Assembly: GCF_002860205.1 (NCBI RefSeq)
Contig: NZ_PGVB01000015.1
Span: 1-64,000, forward strand
Direction of reading: 5' to 3'
DNA length: 64,000 nt
DNA from: Bacillus sp. T33-2
Lineage (GTDB): Bacteria > Bacillota > Bacilli > Bacillales > Cytobacillaceae
Shown here: in pieces, positions 62,377 through 64,000 of the stretch
Position numbering within the stretch: position 1 is the first letter of the stretch
Layout of the letters: each line of letters begins with the position of its first letter
The notes under the pieces: generated by a model
What the model was told of the DNA's origin: nothing
Seen by the model: the letters and a program-made list of their open reading frames with translations, nothing else
The model's database searches: none
Translations under genes and position numbers: made by a program

Positions 62377-63166
62377 ACGGAAGAAAAAGCATCATCATGA
62401 GGAACATATAGATGAATCATGGCTGATCCCTTATTCCGACCTGTTGACGCTGCTGCTGGCTTTATTCATCGTGTTATTTGCGATGAGTTCAATTGATGCG
62501 GCAAAGTTCCAAATGATGTCCAAAGCTTTTAATGAAGCCTTTACAGGCGGGAAAGGCGTGCTTGATTTTAATTCACCAATGTCCTCAGGAAAAGAGGAGT
62601 CCCCGGAGGAAACAAAGGATGACCAAGAAAAGGATATTAAGGAAGCCGCTGTGAAAAATGAGGAAACAGAGGCGAAGGAACAGGAAGCAGCTGCGAAGGA
62701 CCAGCAGGAACTGAAGGCTTTGCAGGAAAAAGTAAACGCCTATATTCAACAGAATCAATTGACAGACAAGCTTGAGACATCCCTGACAGATGAAGGGCTG
62801 CTTGTCACGCTCCACCACAATATATTATTTGCATCGGGAAGCGCCACTGTAAGGGATGAAGAGAGAGAGACAGCAGACGAAATTGCTGATCTACTTGTTA
62901 TGGATCCGCCGCGCAATATCATCATAAGCGGCCATACCGATAATGTCCCGATCAGTAATTCGAGCTTTCAGTCAAACTGGGAGCTAAGCGTGATGCGCGC
63001 CGTTGAATTTATGAAAATCGTTCTCCACAATGAAAATCTTGATCCCCGGCACTTCAGTGCAAAAGGGTTCGGAGAATTCCAGCCAATTACCCCGAATGAC
63101 ACCGAGGAAGGAAGAGCGTGGAACAGGCGCGTGGAAATTCTTATTCTGCCAAGAGAAGCTAGCTAG
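62369..63166 (+). CDS. motB: Flagellar stator MotB
   Basis: A 265-residue protein that anchors the stator to peptidoglycan. A basic His/Lys-rich N-terminus is followed by one membrane helix with the proton-binding Asp in IPYSDLLTLLLALFIVLFAMS. A charged coiled linker (Glu/Lys-rich, residues about 75-125) leads to the OmpA-like domain with IIISGHTDNVPI and the closing NRRVEILILPRE. ATG 62369 overlaps the end of the MotA frame by 8 nt. Confidence 0.9.
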   Translation: MSKRKKKHHHEEHIDESWLIPYSDLLTLLLALFIVLFAMSSIDAAKFQMMSKAFNEAFTGGKGVLDFNSPMSSGKEESPEETKDDQEKDIKEAAVKNEETEAKEQEAAAKDQQELKALQEKVNAYIQQNQLTDKLETSLTDEGLLVTLHHNILFASGSATVRDEERETADEIADLLVMDPPRNIIISGHTDNVPISNSSFQSNWELSVMRAVEFMKIVLHNENLDPRHFSAKGFGEFQPITPNDTEEGRAWNRRVEILILPREAS

Positions 63167-63190
63167 GCCATTGATGGTCTGGCTTTTTGT
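63161..63190 (+). terminator. Terminator of motAB
   Basis: AGCTAGGCCAT pairs with ATGGTCTGGCT through several wobble pairs, followed by TTTTTGTTTT. The left arm includes the motB stop codon. Confidence 0.65.
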
Positions 63191-63315
63191 TTTATATAGC
63201 TGATGTGATAATGGGTGGTCACGTATTTGGCATCACCATATGTTCAAACAAATAGGTATTCTCATGGTACCAAGCTAAACACATCCGTATTGATAAAAAT
63301 TATATTTTCATAATT

Positions 63316-63332
63316 TAGTATTTTTGATACTA
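63316..63332. promoter_or_regulatory. Inverted repeat upstream of the last gene
   Basis: TAGTAT-TTTTG-ATACTA, a perfect 6-5-6 repeat 34 bp before the MFS start. It overlaps a TTGATA that could serve as a -35 element, so it may be a repressor site for the transporter. Confidence 0.4.
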
Positions 63333-63365
63333 TTTGAGGAACTATATAAAAGTGAGGTACTAATA

Positions 63366-64000
63366 GTGGGAAATCTCCGTACATACTACGCGCAGTTCCA
63401 TCCGATTGTCTGGGTGCTGTTGGCCGGGACGGTGCTGGCAAGGGGAGCATCGTTTATGACGCTGCCGTTCCTGGCAATATATCTTTCTAAAAATCTTGAT
63501 CTGCATCCGATTCTGATTGGATTGACGATAGGGATCAGCCATCTAACCGGAACGATCGGTGGGTTTATCGGCGGCAGCCTGTCCGACCGTTTTGGCAGAA
63601 AGCCGGTCATGCTCGGTGCCCTTTTCACATGGTCGCTCGTGTTCTACGGGTTTTTAATGGCAGATTCACCAGGCTGGTTCATATTTTTGAATGCTATCAA
63701 CGGACTGTGCAGCGCATTTTTTGAGCCTGCTTCCCAGGCTCTAATAGCGGACCTCACGGAGAAAAGCAAGAGAATGAGAGCTTTTTCGCTCAGGTACACT
63801 GCCATCAATGTCGGTGCATCCGTCGGTCCGCTACTGGGGGCATACCTTGCTTCAGTTTCCGCAAAGACTGCCTTTCTTATTACCGGGACAGTCTATCTCT
63901 CGTATGTTATTATTCTGTTTCTTTTGATGCGGAAGCTGTCTGTTGCAAGCCATACTGGAGGCAAGGAGCCGGTGACGCTGGCAGCTTCGTTAAAAATTAT
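63366..64000 (+). CDS. MFS transporter, 3' end outside the window
   Basis: The first 211 codons of a major facilitator. It shows at least six hydrophobic helices, the helix 2-3 motif GGSLSDRFGRKPVM, and EPASQALIADLTEKSKR. It resembles drug-efflux members such as YttB/MdtG. GTG 63366 follows GTGAGGT. It does not end before the window edge, so the gene is partial here by position only. Confidence 0.8.
   Translation, partial: MGNLRTYYAQFHPIVWVLLAGTVLARGASFMTLPFLAIYLSKNLDLHPILIGLTIGISHLTGTIGGFIGGSLSDRFGRKPVMLGALFTWSLVFYGFLMADSPGWFIFLNAINGLCSAFFEPASQALIADLTEKSKRMRAFSLRYTAINVGASVGPLLGAYLASVSAKTAFLITGTVYLSYVIILFLLMRKLSVASHTGGKEPVTLAASLKI

Overview
The window reads as chromosomal DNA of a spore-forming, motile Bacillaceae bacterium (Bacillus or a close relative such as Mesobacillus; inference). 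The grounds are Bacillus-type ribosome binding sites with many TTG and GTG starts, sigma-B-like and sigma-D-like promoters, and orthologues of YdaL/YdaM, YugN, YfkN, YfmL, LiaHFSR, YetJ, AmpS, immune inhibitor A and MotAB. No rRNA, tRNA, CRISPR array or intact insertion sequence was seen.

Layout. 1-4.5 kb: a polysaccharide operon (ydaL, ydaM, a GH8-like gene). 4.65-7.5 kb: a three-gene ABC-2 exporter behind a leader with a 25-codon ORF and competing hairpins. 7.6-13.7 kb: a TetR regulator and a five-gene fatty-acid degradation operon that share a palindromic operator. 13.7-14.0 kb: an unassigned structured RNA candidate. 14.2-18.1 kb: an AT-rich cassette with a membrane histidine kinase, an HD-GYP protein with the same membrane sensor, a 22-residue CWWC peptide, and a PqqD-M50 membrane protease. 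18-34.5 kb: catabolic and secreted enzymes (M20 peptidase, YfkN, two amidases, InhA), helicase YfmL, a CBS protein, a sigma-B stress gene, an Fpg-family glycosylase and a DUF421 protein. 34.5-39.2 kb: an RraA-like gene and a complete lia-type envelope-stress locus. 39.6-43.3 kb: an ABC-F ATPase behind a leader with a small ORF and tandem terminators, then a SpoVB-like flippase. 43.4-50.7 kb: membrane and stress genes, a candidate sigma-B small transcript, and a DUF6230/DUF6114 group. 50.8-58.6 kb: AmpS, an MFS transporter, TopB, a Nudix-GNAT fusion, a YbjQ-family protein and a NERD protein. 58.7-64 kb: a peroxiredoxin with in-frame UGA at the peroxidatic position, a DnaJ-related protein, a chemoreceptor, motA (split by a frameshift), motB and a truncated MFS gene.

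Two places stand out. The 14.2-18.1 kb cassette has the parts of a self-contained peptide-signalling system: a short hydrophobic precursor, a protease with a RiPP-recognition-like domain, and two outputs (phosphotransfer and probably c-di-GMP hydrolysis) that share one membrane sensor. At 58.7 kb the peroxiredoxin has UGA where the catalytic Cys belongs, followed at the right distance by a GC-rich hairpin with a GGUC loop, as expected of a selenoprotein. Further regulatory features are two probable attenuators upstream of ABC-family genes, and two intergenic arrays of five 21-bp units.
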